DNA of 64,000 nt. Origin: Lineolata rhizophorae (Eukaryota > Ascomycota > Dothideomycetes > Lineolatales > Lineolataceae). Location of the stretch: assembly GCA_010093515.1 (NCBI GenBank), contig MU001677.1, positions 715,620 to 779,619 on the forward strand. The letters run 5' to 3'. Positions 10,372 to 22,617 of this stretch are shown in pieces. The notes beneath the pieces are model-generated. The model was not told the DNA's origin. It saw only the letters and a program-made list of their open reading frames with translations, and did not search any database. How positions within the stretch are numbered: the first letter of the stretch is position 1; every line of letters begins with the position of its first letter. The translations under genes were made by a program, and so were the position numbers.

Positions 10372-12109
10372 AGTACGCATTCTTCTGCTTGTAATTTGGA
10401 AGATGGACAGACAGGACAAGAAACGGAATGTGATTCCCGACATGTTTCTAGATACCCGATTCGGTATCCTGTGTAGCAGAGATCTCCGTGTATAAAACGC
10501 AAGGGTCTGAACACCCTTCTGAAGTTGGTAGAGTGTAATCATATACCGCCCTCGTTTACAATATCCTGGTTTGGAGGGTAGATTATGAAGTCTCGTCCTA
10601 TCTCAAACTATTGTTTTCCTGGCGTGGGTAAGAGTATCATGACCCCCACAGATATTCGTGCTAACATCGCAGGTTGGCGAGGTTGGGAGGTCGGTAAGCA
10701 TGCGATAGTATAGGTGGTATCGTAGTTGTGGCAGGGGTCTCAGAAGGAAGACAAAAGCCTGGGTGTCGACCTTGCCGCCAACTTCACGGGCCATGTGAAA
10801 GTATGGTTGCGTCCAGTTAGTCATGCGACGATGGTCCTAAAACAGATTCCAGTGTATTCAATTTTTCTAGCTTCGGACCGATCCTCAACTTTAAGTACTA
10901 CGTAGGGGCCGTGCAGGGACTACGTGGGATGAAGACCGCCGGTTTAGGCAACCACGTGGGTGAAGTAGGGAAGCGAGTTGACAATGCCCACGCTATGCAT
11001 GGATACTAACTTGAAATGTGGATTACACCTACGGAGTACTAGACACTGCAAATCTCTTGATCCCCACGAACAGATTGTCCACATGCACCAGCACGACGAT
11101 CAAACAGGACCACACTCTAAACTTCAAAACTGTCGAGGAGGTAATGGTTGCCATCATGGTAGGAACTAAGGGCTGATCAGAGTTCACAGCAGCTGGCAGA
11201 TAGCAGGATGTACTGGAGATTTCACCGCTCACCCACGCTGCGCTCTACAGACACAACCCGCAGGGCCATGCGCACGACGCCTATCAAAACTTAATTGGCC
11301 ACTATAATTGCGCATTATCATTATCGTGCCTGCTATCCAGCGTAGTATCTCGCTGGTTTGCGTCGGCCGTATCCTAGTTGGCCTATTGAGCCAATGGTGA
11401 CTCTGACAGTCCTGTACAGGCCCTTATAATTTCCTAAGCAAGTCTGCAAGACGGAAACAATGGCAAGTCTACCAAAGTTTTTGATTGTAAGACAACCTCA
11501 CTAAAGATGCTATCAGATTCTTCACTGCCCCCTATGTCCGACCCCTTGAGGCACAGGAACCAACGTTTTTACCTCACCACAACCCCACGCCATGGACATG
11601 TGCGAGTGGTCAAAGGATTGAGCCACCGCCGAAGTCTCGCCTATACCAAAAGCAATCATGACCCGGTACCTACCAATTTTGGATTATGCCAAGAACCTCT
11701 GGAATGTGGAGATGGACTGGTTTCTTCCCGAGCTTTAGGGTGTTAGAGACTGAATTCTCAAGCACACCTTCAGTTGGGGGCCAACCAGGGAGCGCGTGGT
11801 GCCGTCGAAACTTCGACTACAGTATCATGTCTCAGAAGACAGTCACGGCCTGGGAGTAAGAACCTGTGTACTTCGTGCTGCTCTCACTCAACTGTGAACA
11901 TTGAACTTTTAAACTTTCTATCTATACTCCGCATCGTCTGGTCATGGTATGCCCGACCCCTCGAATTTTAGGTATAGTTGTCGTGGTTGGCCGGGAAAGA
12001 AAATGACGAATAGGGAAATGGGGCACAAGGCTGCCTTCCCCGACGATCCTCCACAAGACAAGTGGCACCAATGGCGCCATCTGCGGACGTGCGGCGAGGA
12101 TTATAGAGG
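10372..12109. other. Gene-poor region after Arp10
   Basis: About 1.7 kb without a supportable gene. Short frames on both strands lack start context and family features. One copy of the motif TACGGAGTA is at 11030-11038. I see no RNA gene. Confidence 0.45.
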
Positions 12110-12400
12110 TACAGGGGGGTGCAAGTGCGGGCTGACGCCCCCCTTTGCCGATAAGTTCTCGCTTCACAACTCTCTATAGAAATGCGCAGAGGGAATCAAA
12201 ATCTACTACGAAGTGTAGTCCCTTCTTATAATAACTACTGCTTCATAACATCTTCTAGCGAGTTCACTTGCTACCTAATTATTATAAAATTATTGCTGTG
12301 GGAAGAGGCTATGCATTATGGTAGTATTTATATGGAGAATTGCGAAGCGAGAACTTATCGGCAAAGGGGGGCGTCAGCCCGCACTTGCACCCCCCTGTAC
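12110..12400. mobile_element. MITE with 57-base terminal inverted repeats and TA target duplication
   Basis: A 287-base non-coding element (12112-12398) flanked by TA on both sides (12110-12111 and 12399-12400). Its ends start CAGGGGGGTGCAAGTGCGGG and form inverted repeats that match perfectly from 12109-12165 to 12400-12344 when the TA and one flanking base are included, then imperfectly for about 13 more bases. The roughly 150-base core is A/T-rich and codes for nothing. TA duplication and CAGGG ends point to a Tc1/mariner-type (pogo/Fot1-like) non-autonomous element. Perfect repeats imply recent insertion. The ends differ from those of the transposon at the left window edge, so that element is not its obvious parent. 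Confidence 0.9.
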
Positions 12401-14547
12401 ATACAGGGTGGCCGGGAGGTTCGATTTGTTTCCCGAGACGACGTGCGACTACGGGCTACGGACCACTTGTATTATCCAAGCGAAGAAGCTAGAGGCGTCG
12501 AGCTTGACCGCATATGTCTAGGAAACCGTGGGAGAAGGGAAGGTGGCATCGACAGGAGCAAAGGCCACGGTCGCCGCTAACCCGGCAGTGCGGATCCCGG
12601 CGGCGTGGGGAGGACTCAGGCCGCCTGCGGGCCGGCGGACGGCCGCTCGCTCCACACACAGTTCAACCCATGTGGTGCTCTCTAGCCGTCCACTGACTGG
12701 CCTTCAGCCGTCAGCTTCAGAATGCTGAGAATCTCTCGACGCCTAGGCGGATAAGATGGTGGCGAGGCAGAACCTAACTGCCATTTCCACGATCACACAG
12801 ACTGCTCGCGCCGCTTGCTCCCTGAGGGCCACTTGGAATCGTCACCTTTCTGCGCGCTGTTTCTGCGGACGGCGTATAAACATAGTACCAAACTAGGAGC
12901 ATCCACCGAGGAGAAAACCGGGTCTGAGCGGCGAAGTAAACCCCAGGTTTCGCATTCTTCCGTAGGATCTAAGCATCTTGATTTCTCTTCGCAATCGACT
13001 CGACATCTCCGGGAGTTTGGCCGTCATCGGGCCCCGATGTCTCGCGGCGTCGTCGTCTATGCTCTGGGGAACTAGGAACGAGCCCACTGCAACAAATTTC
13101 GCCGCCGTCCTTGTCGGCGATTGGCCCCGTCTCCGGATCCTGCGGCGCGCCTCTACCAGTTTGCCATGTGCATTAGTACGCAGTACAGCACCAATTGATT
13201 TGGCGCGGAGGAGGCCAATGATAACGCAAGAAAAGGGTGTTGTCGTGCGTGGATTCAGTAAGAAGTCGCCTGCCGTTGGTGGTGGAGCTCGCGCCAACAT
13301 GCTCCGGCGCGCTACGGCCACCGCCGACGGCAAGAACCGCGGTCGGCCGTCCCTGCAAAATGGAAGGCTATCGTCCTCCGATAAAATCTCGCCATTGATC
13401 CAGCTTTCTCGCCACGTTTATCGCGCCTGTGGAGACGAGCCCAGGTGCTTTTTCCTAGAGCATGTGCGTCTAATGACTTCGTGGGTGGGCTTCCTGAGCG
13501 CTGCAGGCCCGCTGGGGCGGAAGAAAGAAAAAAGCGAGCAACCCACTCAACGGCCACCCGGGCTGACATTTCTCGACTTTCCTGCCGTTCGATTGGCCTT
13601 CCGGACCAGGTTCGTGGGGCGGGCGCACTCGCAGCATCGCAGCAGGACGCTATATGCCGCAGCACCTGCATTCCGTGCTGCATGTGCCCGCGGGGAGAAA
13701 TTGGGGCCGGAGCCAGGGCCCGCGGCAGCCCTGCCAACGTTCGGCGTTGCTTGACGCGCGCAGCGGCCCTTCGCTCGTCGCCCACGTGCCACTCTCCCGC
13801 CGTGATTTCCATTCGCACATCGCGGTGCCCCGGGATAGATGAACAGGACGTGTCCGGCCCCCGACTCCGCGCCGCGTGCGGCGGGTATAATGAAACTCTC
13901 GTACGACGACTTCAGAGTCTCCTACCCCGAGTGGGATTTGAAGTTTCTTCAGTCAGGGACGGAGGCTTATCAAACCTGATGCTAGTGGCGCAGTGGCGCC
14001 AATGAACGGCTGGCGGCCCGGCTGGGTGGCATGCGGGATGAGGCGGTCTTTTTAGTTCGATGCGGCTAGCGCGCCGTCAATCTTTCCTGGGCTCATGTAT
14101 TGGGTGCCTTTGGGGAGTTTTGTCCCACTCTGCTTTATGTCTGCATACTCTCGGGCGAGAGCGCTCATAGAAGCACTTTCTATATGCTATGGATGCGCCC
14201 GGCACTTCCCCACCCCCCCCTCTCGCCACTCTAGAACACCCAGAGCTGGGCCACAGTGTCTTGGCTTGGGCGATCTTCCACCGATCACAAGCCGCGAAGG
14301 TTGTGGGGAGTGTAAGGCCTAAGCATTTCTTGGTCCCGTCTCCCGTTCTTATTTCACTCCACCCTGCCGTCACCCGCTTGACTCTTTTTGCGTCACAGTC
14401 TCCTAATCTCATGTCGTCTCGCTCATACCCTTCTGTTCATTATACCCGCCAATCTTCGATCATATCCACAAGCCACATCACGCTGGCTAGGATCCGCCTC
14501 GCCGGTCTCCTTTTTCTTGAGACCTCTTCATCATATGGAATAGCACG
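12401..14547. other. GC-rich upstream region of the pseudokinase gene
   Basis: From about 12.5 to 14.0 kb the sequence is GC-rich, which makes long overlapping open frames on all strands; none has family features. The last 500 bases are C/T-rich and look like promoter plus 5' leader, with a C8-9 run near 14210 and pyrimidine tracts up to 14547. Confidence 0.45.
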
Positions 14548-16572
14548 ATGAGCACGCGCACCTTAACGAGCGTTGTGACGCCTGACACGGTTGCGCTAAA
14601 CGTCTTCATGTTCGGCTACGCCGGTTCTTCTGCCGTCGTCCCCCATACTCCCCTCCAACAAGTATGGTGGACCGAGGACCGTATTAACAATACAGTAACT
14701 CGCGAAACTGTCATCTCAAAGTTCCTCTCTAAAGATAGGGAGAAACTTGGTCAACCAGTCTCTTTCGGGGACGGTCTCACGGACGATACCTACCTGGAGT
14801 GGATCCTGGACAAATCGAGACGTCTTTTCTTGATCTTGTCCGACATTGGAATCCCGGAGAAGATATTCGACATCATCGACAGGTGCTGGGACGACGACGA
14901 CCTCCCACTGACTTTCGAAGATGTAGAAGAACTTGAGCTAGGCAGGCGGAACGAAGCGCAACTCGTCCGAAGGTTCCATCAAGTCCAATACACTTATCTG
15001 CTGCGGCAACTATACGAAGGAGCTCATATGACTTTCGGGCCAAACGAGGTCGTGCCATTAGAGTATATGCACAAGCTTCCACTCGCAGCTTCTCTACAAC
15101 AGTGGACCCGTGTTCACTTGCCTTTTCAGCCAGAGGAGCGGTTTGTGCGTAGACAGATACCACTTGGAGATGGCGAGACGTACGACACCCTCGAAGCGGA
15201 GTTTGTTCAGGATGTTGAGAACGCAAAATATGTGGAACACGACCACATTGCTCCCATATGGGCTTCGTACACCGCCAGAGGTCATGGCTTCATTTTGACA
15301 CCATTCATCAGCGAACATACTCTGAAGTCGTTCGTTGATTCTCGTACACCTCAGCAGTATACGCAACTTTCTAAACAGGAGAGACATGTGGTCATCTTCG
15401 AGTGGATGCACTGTCTCGCCGACGCCTTAGCTGCGATTCACCGCAACGGTTTCATTCACACCGCCGTGAGACCGTCAAATATCTTGATTGACGCGGCGAA
15501 TGGAATTGCTTTTAGCGATATTGGGAGCCTCAAGTCGTTCCAACGGGACAAGAAGAACGAGGGAGACGAGTCTTACAATTACGCACCTCCGGAATCTTAC
15601 CCATCATCCAGGCCCTACACAGATGTCACGGTTGTCAGCCACAGTCGAAAACGTTCTTTCGATAGCAAGGCGTCTTCCGATAGGTCATCCGAGAAGTCTT
15701 TGGACAAGTCGTCCGAGAAACCGGTCCCTGCTAGTGGGAGAGCACGAAGATTCTTCCGCGAGAAAGAGCGACCTTCTACTGCGAAGTCAACGCCCACCAC
15801 GCCTACTGACGACAACAAAAAGTACTTTGAAACCGCACTGAAAAAGAATCTGCCTCCGTCTCGCACAGCCAAGTCGGATATTTTCGGGCTGGGTTGCGTT
15901 TATCTCGACATACTCACCTTCGCCGTCAAAAAGAAAGCGTCAGAGTTCGTCAAGCACCGGTCAACGAAGAAAAGGGCCCATGGCCGAGGAGGGTCTCGGG
16001 TTGACGCCTCTTTTCATGCAAACCTTGAAAAGGTACATTCCTGGATGAGCACAGTCGAAAGTGCAGCGTTCGACTTTGACGATCAGATTTTCGGAGCGGT
16101 GCCACAAATCATTCAACTAGTCCGCGCGATGCTATCTCAGAACCCTGATCTCCGGCCCACCGCTGACGAAGTTCGGGATCGAATCTACGACGTCCTCATG
16201 ACGTATTCGCGGATGCCGTCCTTGCACTGCGGAGGACATCCATTCGACACTGTCACTTCTGTCCCTAGCATTAGCGATGACTCGCCGACGGCGGTTGAGT
16301 ATGGATGGAACGGGGACCCATCAAGCGCTAGTATGAAGACACATCCGTTTGACAGGCGTTTCCCGAACCAGCCCCGGGCCGACTCGTTGTCAATTCGCAC
16401 CAAAAGATATGTGGCTACGTCTTTCGCGAAAGGCAGCAACTCGTCGCGTTCGGTCAAGTCGGGGAGGAGTGAGCGGTCCAACTCTTCCAGTACCAAGGCC
16501 CCTCTTAAATTGGATGTGCCTCAGAGTAGGTCCGAGAATGCCTGGAAGCAACCTTTGTTTACCGTTATGTGA
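14548..16572 (+). CDS. Protein-kinase-fold protein, predicted pseudokinase
   Basis: Single exon, 674 residues. An N-terminal region of about 195 residues without a known motif is followed by a protein kinase fold. Its catalytic loop reads IHTAVRPSNILID (His304 to Asn311) where active kinases have HRDLKPEN: the catalytic Asp is Ala306. The metal-binding DFG equivalent is DIG (Asp324). No glycine-rich loop is visible. Structural marks of the fold remain: YAPPES for the APE motif, KSDIFGLGCVYLDI for helix F and PDLRPTADEV for helix I. A Ser/Lys-rich insert of about 85 residues separates the APE and helix F parts, and a Ser/Arg-rich tail follows. Phosphotransfer is therefore unlikely; a scaffold role is inference. 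The ATG at 14548 follows a long C/T-rich leader. Confidence 0.85.
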   Translation: MSTRTLTSVVTPDTVALNVFMFGYAGSSAVVPHTPLQQVWWTEDRINNTVTRETVISKFLSKDREKLGQPVSFGDGLTDDTYLEWILDKSRRLFLILSDIGIPEKIFDIIDRCWDDDDLPLTFEDVEELELGRRNEAQLVRRFHQVQYTYLLRQLYEGAHMTFGPNEVVPLEYMHKLPLAASLQQWTRVHLPFQPEERFVRRQIPLGDGETYDTLEAEFVQDVENAKYVEHDHIAPIWASYTARGHGFILTPFISEHTLKSFVDSRTPQQYTQLSKQERHVVIFEWMHCLADALAAIHRNGFIHTAVRPSNILIDAANGIAFSDIGSLKSFQRDKKNEGDESYNYAPPESYPSSRPYTDVTVVSHSRKRSFDSKASSDRSSEKSLDKSSEKPVPASGRARRFFREKERPSTAKSTPTTPTDDNKKYFETALKKNLPPSRTAKSDIFGLGCVYLDILTFAVKKKASEFVKHRSTKKRAHGRGGSRVDASFHANLEKVHSWMSTVESAAFDFDDQIFGAVPQIIQLVRAMLSQNPDLRPTADEVRDRIYDVLMTYSRMPSLHCGGHPFDTVTSVPSISDDSPTAVEYGWNGDPSSASMKTHPFDRRFPNQPRADSLSIRTKRYVATSFAKGSNSSRSVKSGRSERSNSSSTKAPLKLDVPQSRSENAWKQPLFTVM

Positions 16573-19500
16573 GGCGAGACGCGGGGGTCTCAGGGCGGGT
16601 TTGTTTTGACGGCCACACGTCAGACACCCACGGGGAGATGGTATCCAATGGTGTCGATTTGCCATGAATTACGACCCCCTAGGAGTAGCGTTGGCCTGGT
16701 CACACCTTTGATAGGAGGAAAGAAACTACATTTCTCGCCATAGCCAGCGCCATCCCACATTCCGCAACGAGAGAAGCTCGTTTCAGCACTCGCTGCACCA
16801 CGAACTAGAGTTTACACATGTGTTTATGTGTGGGCAAAAGTGGATGAAAATGGATGAAAATTTGAAGCATAAGACTTTTTAATTGGTGGCCTTGGTTGTT
16901 TATACTCCACGTTGCCTGATTTATGAGGCTACGCATGTTTGATGGTACGATTTTCCTCCTTTGGCACGATTTCACTCCTGTCATTTCTGATACCCTTGGC
17001 GTTTATATGTTGTTGGTGCAAGTTTAGTTGCGCATGGCATGGAATGTGTGGGATGGGATTGTAAATGGTTAGCGATCCGGATTTGCTTTGCTTCTTTTCT
17101 TATAGACTTTCTTTTCCCATTTCTACTCGAACGGTTGTTCGGATTTGATTGTTTAGATAGTGAGCGCATGAGCGTATTCTGTAGGGTACCGTCCACGGGT
17201 GCGGTAACGATATATACTTTGCCCCATGCTCTAAACTTTGAAAAGTGGCCCTCATCGTATCTATAGATTATATCGTACATCACTTGTTTAGAATTGGCCA
17301 ACTAACTACTTTGCCAACGACGATGCTCTTCATTTGATCTCACATTACTCTTGGCACTTGATGTACGTACGCCAAAACATCATCCAGCAGCTAGACCAAA
17401 GTTTCCCCGGCGGATAAAATATTAACTTTGTCCAATTAACACCATGCCTATATCCACATAATGTAAGCATATGGTACCACGTTGATCTTTGTCTACATGT
17501 GGTACTTGTTTCAGGGTGTGCGCCTTCATGGACAGGTTTTAATACTAGATAGCCTTTTAAACGAACACAAAATTATTGTCTACTGTGCAACCTTATCATC
17601 AGTACATCTGCCACGGTGACATAGGATATGCGATAAAAATCAATCCTCACAAGGCGTACGCTTCCGCCAAGTCAACGAGATAGACACAGCTGTAGCATGA
17701 ATATGCAAGTTCAGCACAACCTATCGCACTGCTACGCAGAGAGTAGCACCCAATTAACTTGTAACATGAAAACGGGAAGGCAGAGAAAGTCTTCCTGCAA
17801 GTTTCAGGTAAAAGGATTCTGGAGTTGACCGGACTTTCGGAGAGTTCGTTATTCAATGCACGTGTAACGCTTGACACTACTTAGGTCCTAGCCTGAAGGC
17901 TTGTTCAAGGCGAACAGGGACCAGAAAATAGCATTGTGCTGGCCGTGCAAGTTTCCCAAGGTATACCCATCGACCTATTTAAGTGAGAAATGAAGAGAGA
18001 CGCGTGCTGTTACCTGTTCTCTGGTTCTCGTTGAGTGTCCTAATTATCCACAGGGAAGAGCAAAACGGCTGAAAGTAATACTCAACATTGGATTTTCACC
18101 CTTGGACTCAAATTGAAACTCTTATTTCCCGCAGATATAAAACCATCAAAGCCTTCCATCCCCACAAATTATCGGGTTGTGAAGGCAGTACATGCTAATG
18201 TTTTGACGGAACGAATAGGATGACTGAAAAGAGAGCCCGACAGTCTGGGATCGGGGTTTCCCGGTTTACTGGTTACCTCACTGCATGCTTCAGATGCTAG
18301 CGCCAGCGAAGTTAACTAGGCTGAGACGACTGTACATCTGAATTCACAATGACCTCGTGCTCCACTTGTCCGACCAGTGCCAGCAGACCGTTTTGGGTGG
18401 TAGGACAAGGAAGTTCGAGTTAGGTGGATTGAATCACTCTAGACCGTATAAGATGCATGGAAAAGGAGGAAGGGTTCGCCTGTGGTCGAATATATTTCCC
18501 TGCAACTTTGACGAAGTGGTGCCGCCTCTGAGTTCCTAACCAGAGGTTGAAAATATATCTAAGACAACCTTGGCGAACAATTTGTCCTGGACGTCTCGTC
18601 TCCGTGAAGCGAGACGTTCGATGACGGAGTGAAACTTGAATTCCTGACAGTAGGGTATGTCTCGACAGCTGAGTAAATCTCTCTAATGAAGCGAAACGAG
18701 ATATCTGCCTTCAACTTGTATGAATGTAGAGTATCAAACGTTGTGCACCGTAGGATGCCGTTAGTGGTTAAAACCTCAAAGTTGGTGCACATGCTGTATT
18801 TGAACAGTGGGCGCGATGCGACGGCCTGCAGCGCCGCTGTTGGACCACGGGAATGGTAGGATGATGATAGGCTTGTGGAAAACAGCAACCTTGGGTCCAT
18901 GTACTACGTACGGAGTACATCAACAGGAATTCGCAAGACAGATGCAGGCGAGATTAAGATGGCGGTGTCAAAAAGCATGGTCGCAGCGCTTGTGGCGGGA
19001 TTGGCTCGTATGGAGAGTCAGTTGCATGGATCGGATCCCGTATCCGGACATGTGGGATTTGTCCGGAAAGGAATTGAAGGACAATCCACATGTTGACGTC
19101 ATGTAGGGGTTGTTGCCCCGGCGGCCTTCAATTGGACGCGTTCCGGGAGCCAGGGCAGCGTTGGGGAGACATCGTTCGGAGTACATAGCCGTGGCAATGG
19201 GCAGCGGGTGACCCGAAGGCGCCGGGCCCGTGAACCTTGGTGCGGCTCGGCAGGCGGGAGGAACGGCCAATTAACGGCGGGGTGTGGCTGCAGCTTATCT
19301 CGCGTGTGGCGCTCCCCCATGGCAATCTGCAATCTTGCTGGTGGATGTGGGTCCTCGTTCTTTTGTCGATAGCGGCGCGAACGCGATCATGGGCCCCGGC
19401 CACCCGCTCATTGGCGGCCGGGGCAGCTTCATCAACAACTGCAGCTGTCACTAGTGCTCCCTTTTCCTGCCCTCTCTCTCTCTGTCTCTCGCTCTCTCCC

Positions 19501-19924
19501 TCACCGTTCCCTCCTTCCCCCACCCCTTCAACCGCTGGCGTCTGCAGCATCATCCTGCTCGTGCTTCCGCCGCTGCCCTGCTCGGCGCCTGGCGCATTCC
19601 GCATCCAGCGACGAGCCGGCCACCACGTGCTTGCGCGCGCCTGCCCGAATCCCTTCGCTCGCTACTGCTGTTTCTTTGCCGCCAAGATCCTCGGCGCGTT
19701 GCTGCTCCCTTCGCTGGCGAGCGGCCGAGCGGCCCTGCACAACGCATTCGCTCCCGCAACGGCTTCCGATTCCCTTCCACAGTTAAGACGGTTTTCTTTT
19801 CTTCCGGCTTTCGAGCGCCTTTCCTAGCATCTTCGCGTTCCGTTGGGCCTCCCGCGCCCTCTTAGCAGAGCCGCCTTATAGCTAGGGATACCGTTTCGTT
19901 TCGGGTCCCGCAGTTGCCTCCGCC
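16573..19924. other. Long intergenic region upstream of the GH72 gene
   Basis: About 3.3 kb. From 16.6 to 18.8 kb it is A/T-rich with only scattered short frames. One TACGGAGTAC motif is at 18909-18918. A short hairpin (ACGTCTCG with CGAGACGT, eight bases, near 18590-18615) lies in it. From about 19.1 kb it becomes GC-rich and then C/T-rich (19466-19540, runs of CTCTCT), probably the GH72 promoter and leader. No gene or RNA recognised. Confidence 0.45.
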
Positions 19925-21579
19925 ATGATGCGCACCGGCACCGCTCTCGCCGCTGCGGGCGGCGCAGTTGCTGCCCTTTCGCTCTTTTCCGGCCTTGTCC
20001 ATGCTATTCCCACCATCCAGGCTCGCGGCTCCAAGTTTTTCACCAGCGAAGGCGACCAATGGTACATGAAAGGTATGTTGGCCCTGTGGCGGCGAGCTCG
20101 AACTCCATCGTGGAGGTCGTCGCCGTGTAACCCTGCAACAAGCCGTCCCAGGATGTTCCTCGGTCTTTTACGGTTGACGCTGACCTCATTGCGTCAAGGT
20201 ATTGCCTACCAACTCGTTCCTGACGATCCGCTCATCAACGCTACGCAATGCGACATCGACTCCTCTCTGATGGAGGAGCTCGGAGCCAACGCCATTCGTG
20301 TTTACCACGTGGACCCGGACGCGGACCACGATGACTGCATGCAGACTTTTGCGGAGAAGGGCATCTGGATGTTCATCGACCTGGACACGTTCGACACCCA
20401 GATCGAGCAGGTACGTCGAAATGGCGAACTGAGCTTACTCGGTGTCTCTGCACGGCCTTGATACTAACGCTGCTCGTGCTCGAGCAGATCGATCCGCATT
20501 GGAACGAGACCCAGTACGATGCGTTTGCCAAGGTTATGGATACTTTTCACATCTACGATAACGTTGCCGGGTTCTTCGTTGGCAATGAGGTTATTACCAC
20601 CGGTGAGCCATATAAAAGACCTCCGCCTCAATATATACCCTAGCTAACCTTGTTCCTAGGTAACGGTTCCTCCGCTGCTCCCTACGTCAAGGCGGCGGCT
20701 AGGGACATGAAGGCGTATCGCGATGATCAGGATTACCGCAAGATTCCCATTGGATACTCCGCTGGTATGCAATTGCAAGACCCTCCGAGAAACGTTTGAG
20801 TGTTCTCTCTGACCTGTCTCGATCTAGCCGACATTGCTACCCTGCGGCCCATGCTGCAAAACTACTTCGCCTGCGGCGACGACGAATCCGAATCGCTTGA
20901 CTTCTTCGGCCTCAACGCGTACGAGTGGTGCGGCGACTCGACGTACCGCGTGTCAGGCTACGCCGACCTGACGGCCAATGCGTCCGACTACAACATACCC
21001 ATCTTCCTGTCGGAGACGGGCTGCAACCAGGTGCAGCCGCGCGACTTCGCCGACCAGGAGGCCATCTTCTCAGAGCCCGAGATGCTCGACGTGTGGTCGG
21101 GATGCATCGTGTATGAGTGGATCCAGGAGGCCAACGACTACGGGCTCGTGCAGTACGGCGACCCCGTCGACCCCTCGGACCCGGACGCCCCACCCGACGG
21201 CTACTTCCGCTCTGGCACCCCGACCCCGGTTCAGCCCGACTTCAACAATCTCAAGTCCCGTTGGGAGACGCTCAGCCCGACGGGCGTCCAGGCCGACGAG
21301 TACACGCCCTCGCTCGACCCCCCGCCCTGCCCCGCCTTCACAGAGGGCTCCTGGGAGGTCGATCCAGACGGCGTCTTGCCACAGGTCGGCGAGGAACTGC
21401 CGGCCGCCGGCGCCACGACGGGTTCCGCCGCCAGCGGGAGCGAGGGCGCTTCCGAGACGAGCGGTGGGGCGAGCCCGTCGAGCACCGGGGCCGCGCCTGG
21501 CGGGCTGGGCGTGGGGAGGCCTGAGGGGGTTGGCATGGCGTTGATGGGGGTTCTGGGGGCCATGGTGGTGTGGTTGTAG
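19925..21579 (+). CDS. GH72 beta-1,3-glucanosyltransferase, GPI-anchored (Gel/Gas family)
   Basis: Cell-surface enzyme that cuts beta-1,3-glucan and transfers the new reducing end to another chain, lengthening wall glucan. Exons: 19925-20072, 20199-20410, 20488-20602, 20660-20764, 20828-21579; 443 residues. A signal peptide of about 28 residues ends ...FSGLVHA. The GH72 domain starts IPTIQARGSKFF and includes GANAIRVYHVDP; the acid/base Glu154 lies in FFVGNEV and the nucleophile Glu256 in FLSETGC. After the domain comes a Ser/Gly/Ala-rich linker and a hydrophobic C-terminus (MALMGVLGAMVVWL), the usual GPI-attachment signal. There is no Cys-rich CBM43 module, so it belongs to the shorter GH72 subgroup. 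All four introns have GTA or GTG donors. Confidence 0.95.
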
Positions 21580-22617
21580 AGCGGTAGTTCTTGGTGTTGT
21601 TTCATGGAGCAATGGGGATGCAGTGAGGTTAGTTGTTTTGTGGCAGAACCTTGATTTAAGGCCTGGAGGAGAAGGTCTGGCTGGCACCTTGGGGCATAGC
21701 GGGGTTGTGTTTCTCTGCGGGAGGTAGGCAAGCCATCCCCCCGTGGTGATGATTGGAACCTCCTGGCTATCCTCGTATTAATGTCCGGGAAACCCGGTCA
21801 TCAACGCGTACAGATACGGCTGGACGGTGTGCGTGTCCAGCGACAGTTCTGTTCGCATCGGATTTGGGCAAAAAGCATGGTTTATGCCTTGAATCGGCCT
21901 CTTGTTGGGCACCTAATTCTTTCTTCATGTATCTTACTGTCCTTGGGCACGGCATGCATAGCCTGAGTAGATACTTGGTAGCATAGGACATCAACTGTAA
22001 TGACTGTTGGTTGAGGATGCGAGCCCCTCTCGCCTTGTCAAGCTTTCAGGGTGAATGCTGATATGTGAGTGAGGTCTGCCTGAGTCTGGAATTCTTCTAT
22101 TTTAAGAACGCATATGGGCCGTCGACAGCAGCCATCAGATGCTTCCGGTCATATAGCGAGGGCTTCTAAAGGCGCATCAAGAGTATATGGCACGGGACTG
22201 CGGCCATACACGGAGTCAACGGTCCTATCTTGCTTCCGTACTCTCTGCCCGCCCCCAAAGCTCTAGACCGTAACTATCTCGGTTTCCCCTCGACGGAAAC
22301 CAGTTTCTGCCCTGAACGACGAATATTCAAAGCCAGGTGCATAAAGAATTAAGAAATTAGTGTTCAACGTGAACCAATCATCTTTGGTGGGAGGCCCGCA
22401 ATAGACGCTCGCTCTTCTCTAATTGCAAGTACTCCGAACCCGATGCAACAATGCCAGTATCAACACACCATCTTTTTCTGTTGTTCGAATTACCGCCAAC
22501 TCCATTCATCCCATCCCCCAAGTCTACGCAAATAGCAATGCACATCCGCAGCCTTGCACCCCAAGCTACACAACTCTCTCCAATATACCACACAGCAACC
22601 CAAGCTTCCACAGCCAA
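21580..22617. other. Intergenic, convergent 3' regions of GH72 and UBE2O genes
   Basis: About 1 kb between two 3' ends. No coding frame with family features, RNA gene or repeat is seen; a TACTCCG half-motif sits near 22430. Confidence 0.4.

Noticed and set aside
13312-13818. 168-codon minus-strand frame in the region before the pseudokinase
   Set aside because: GC-driven open frame overlapping equally long frames on the other strand; no motif.
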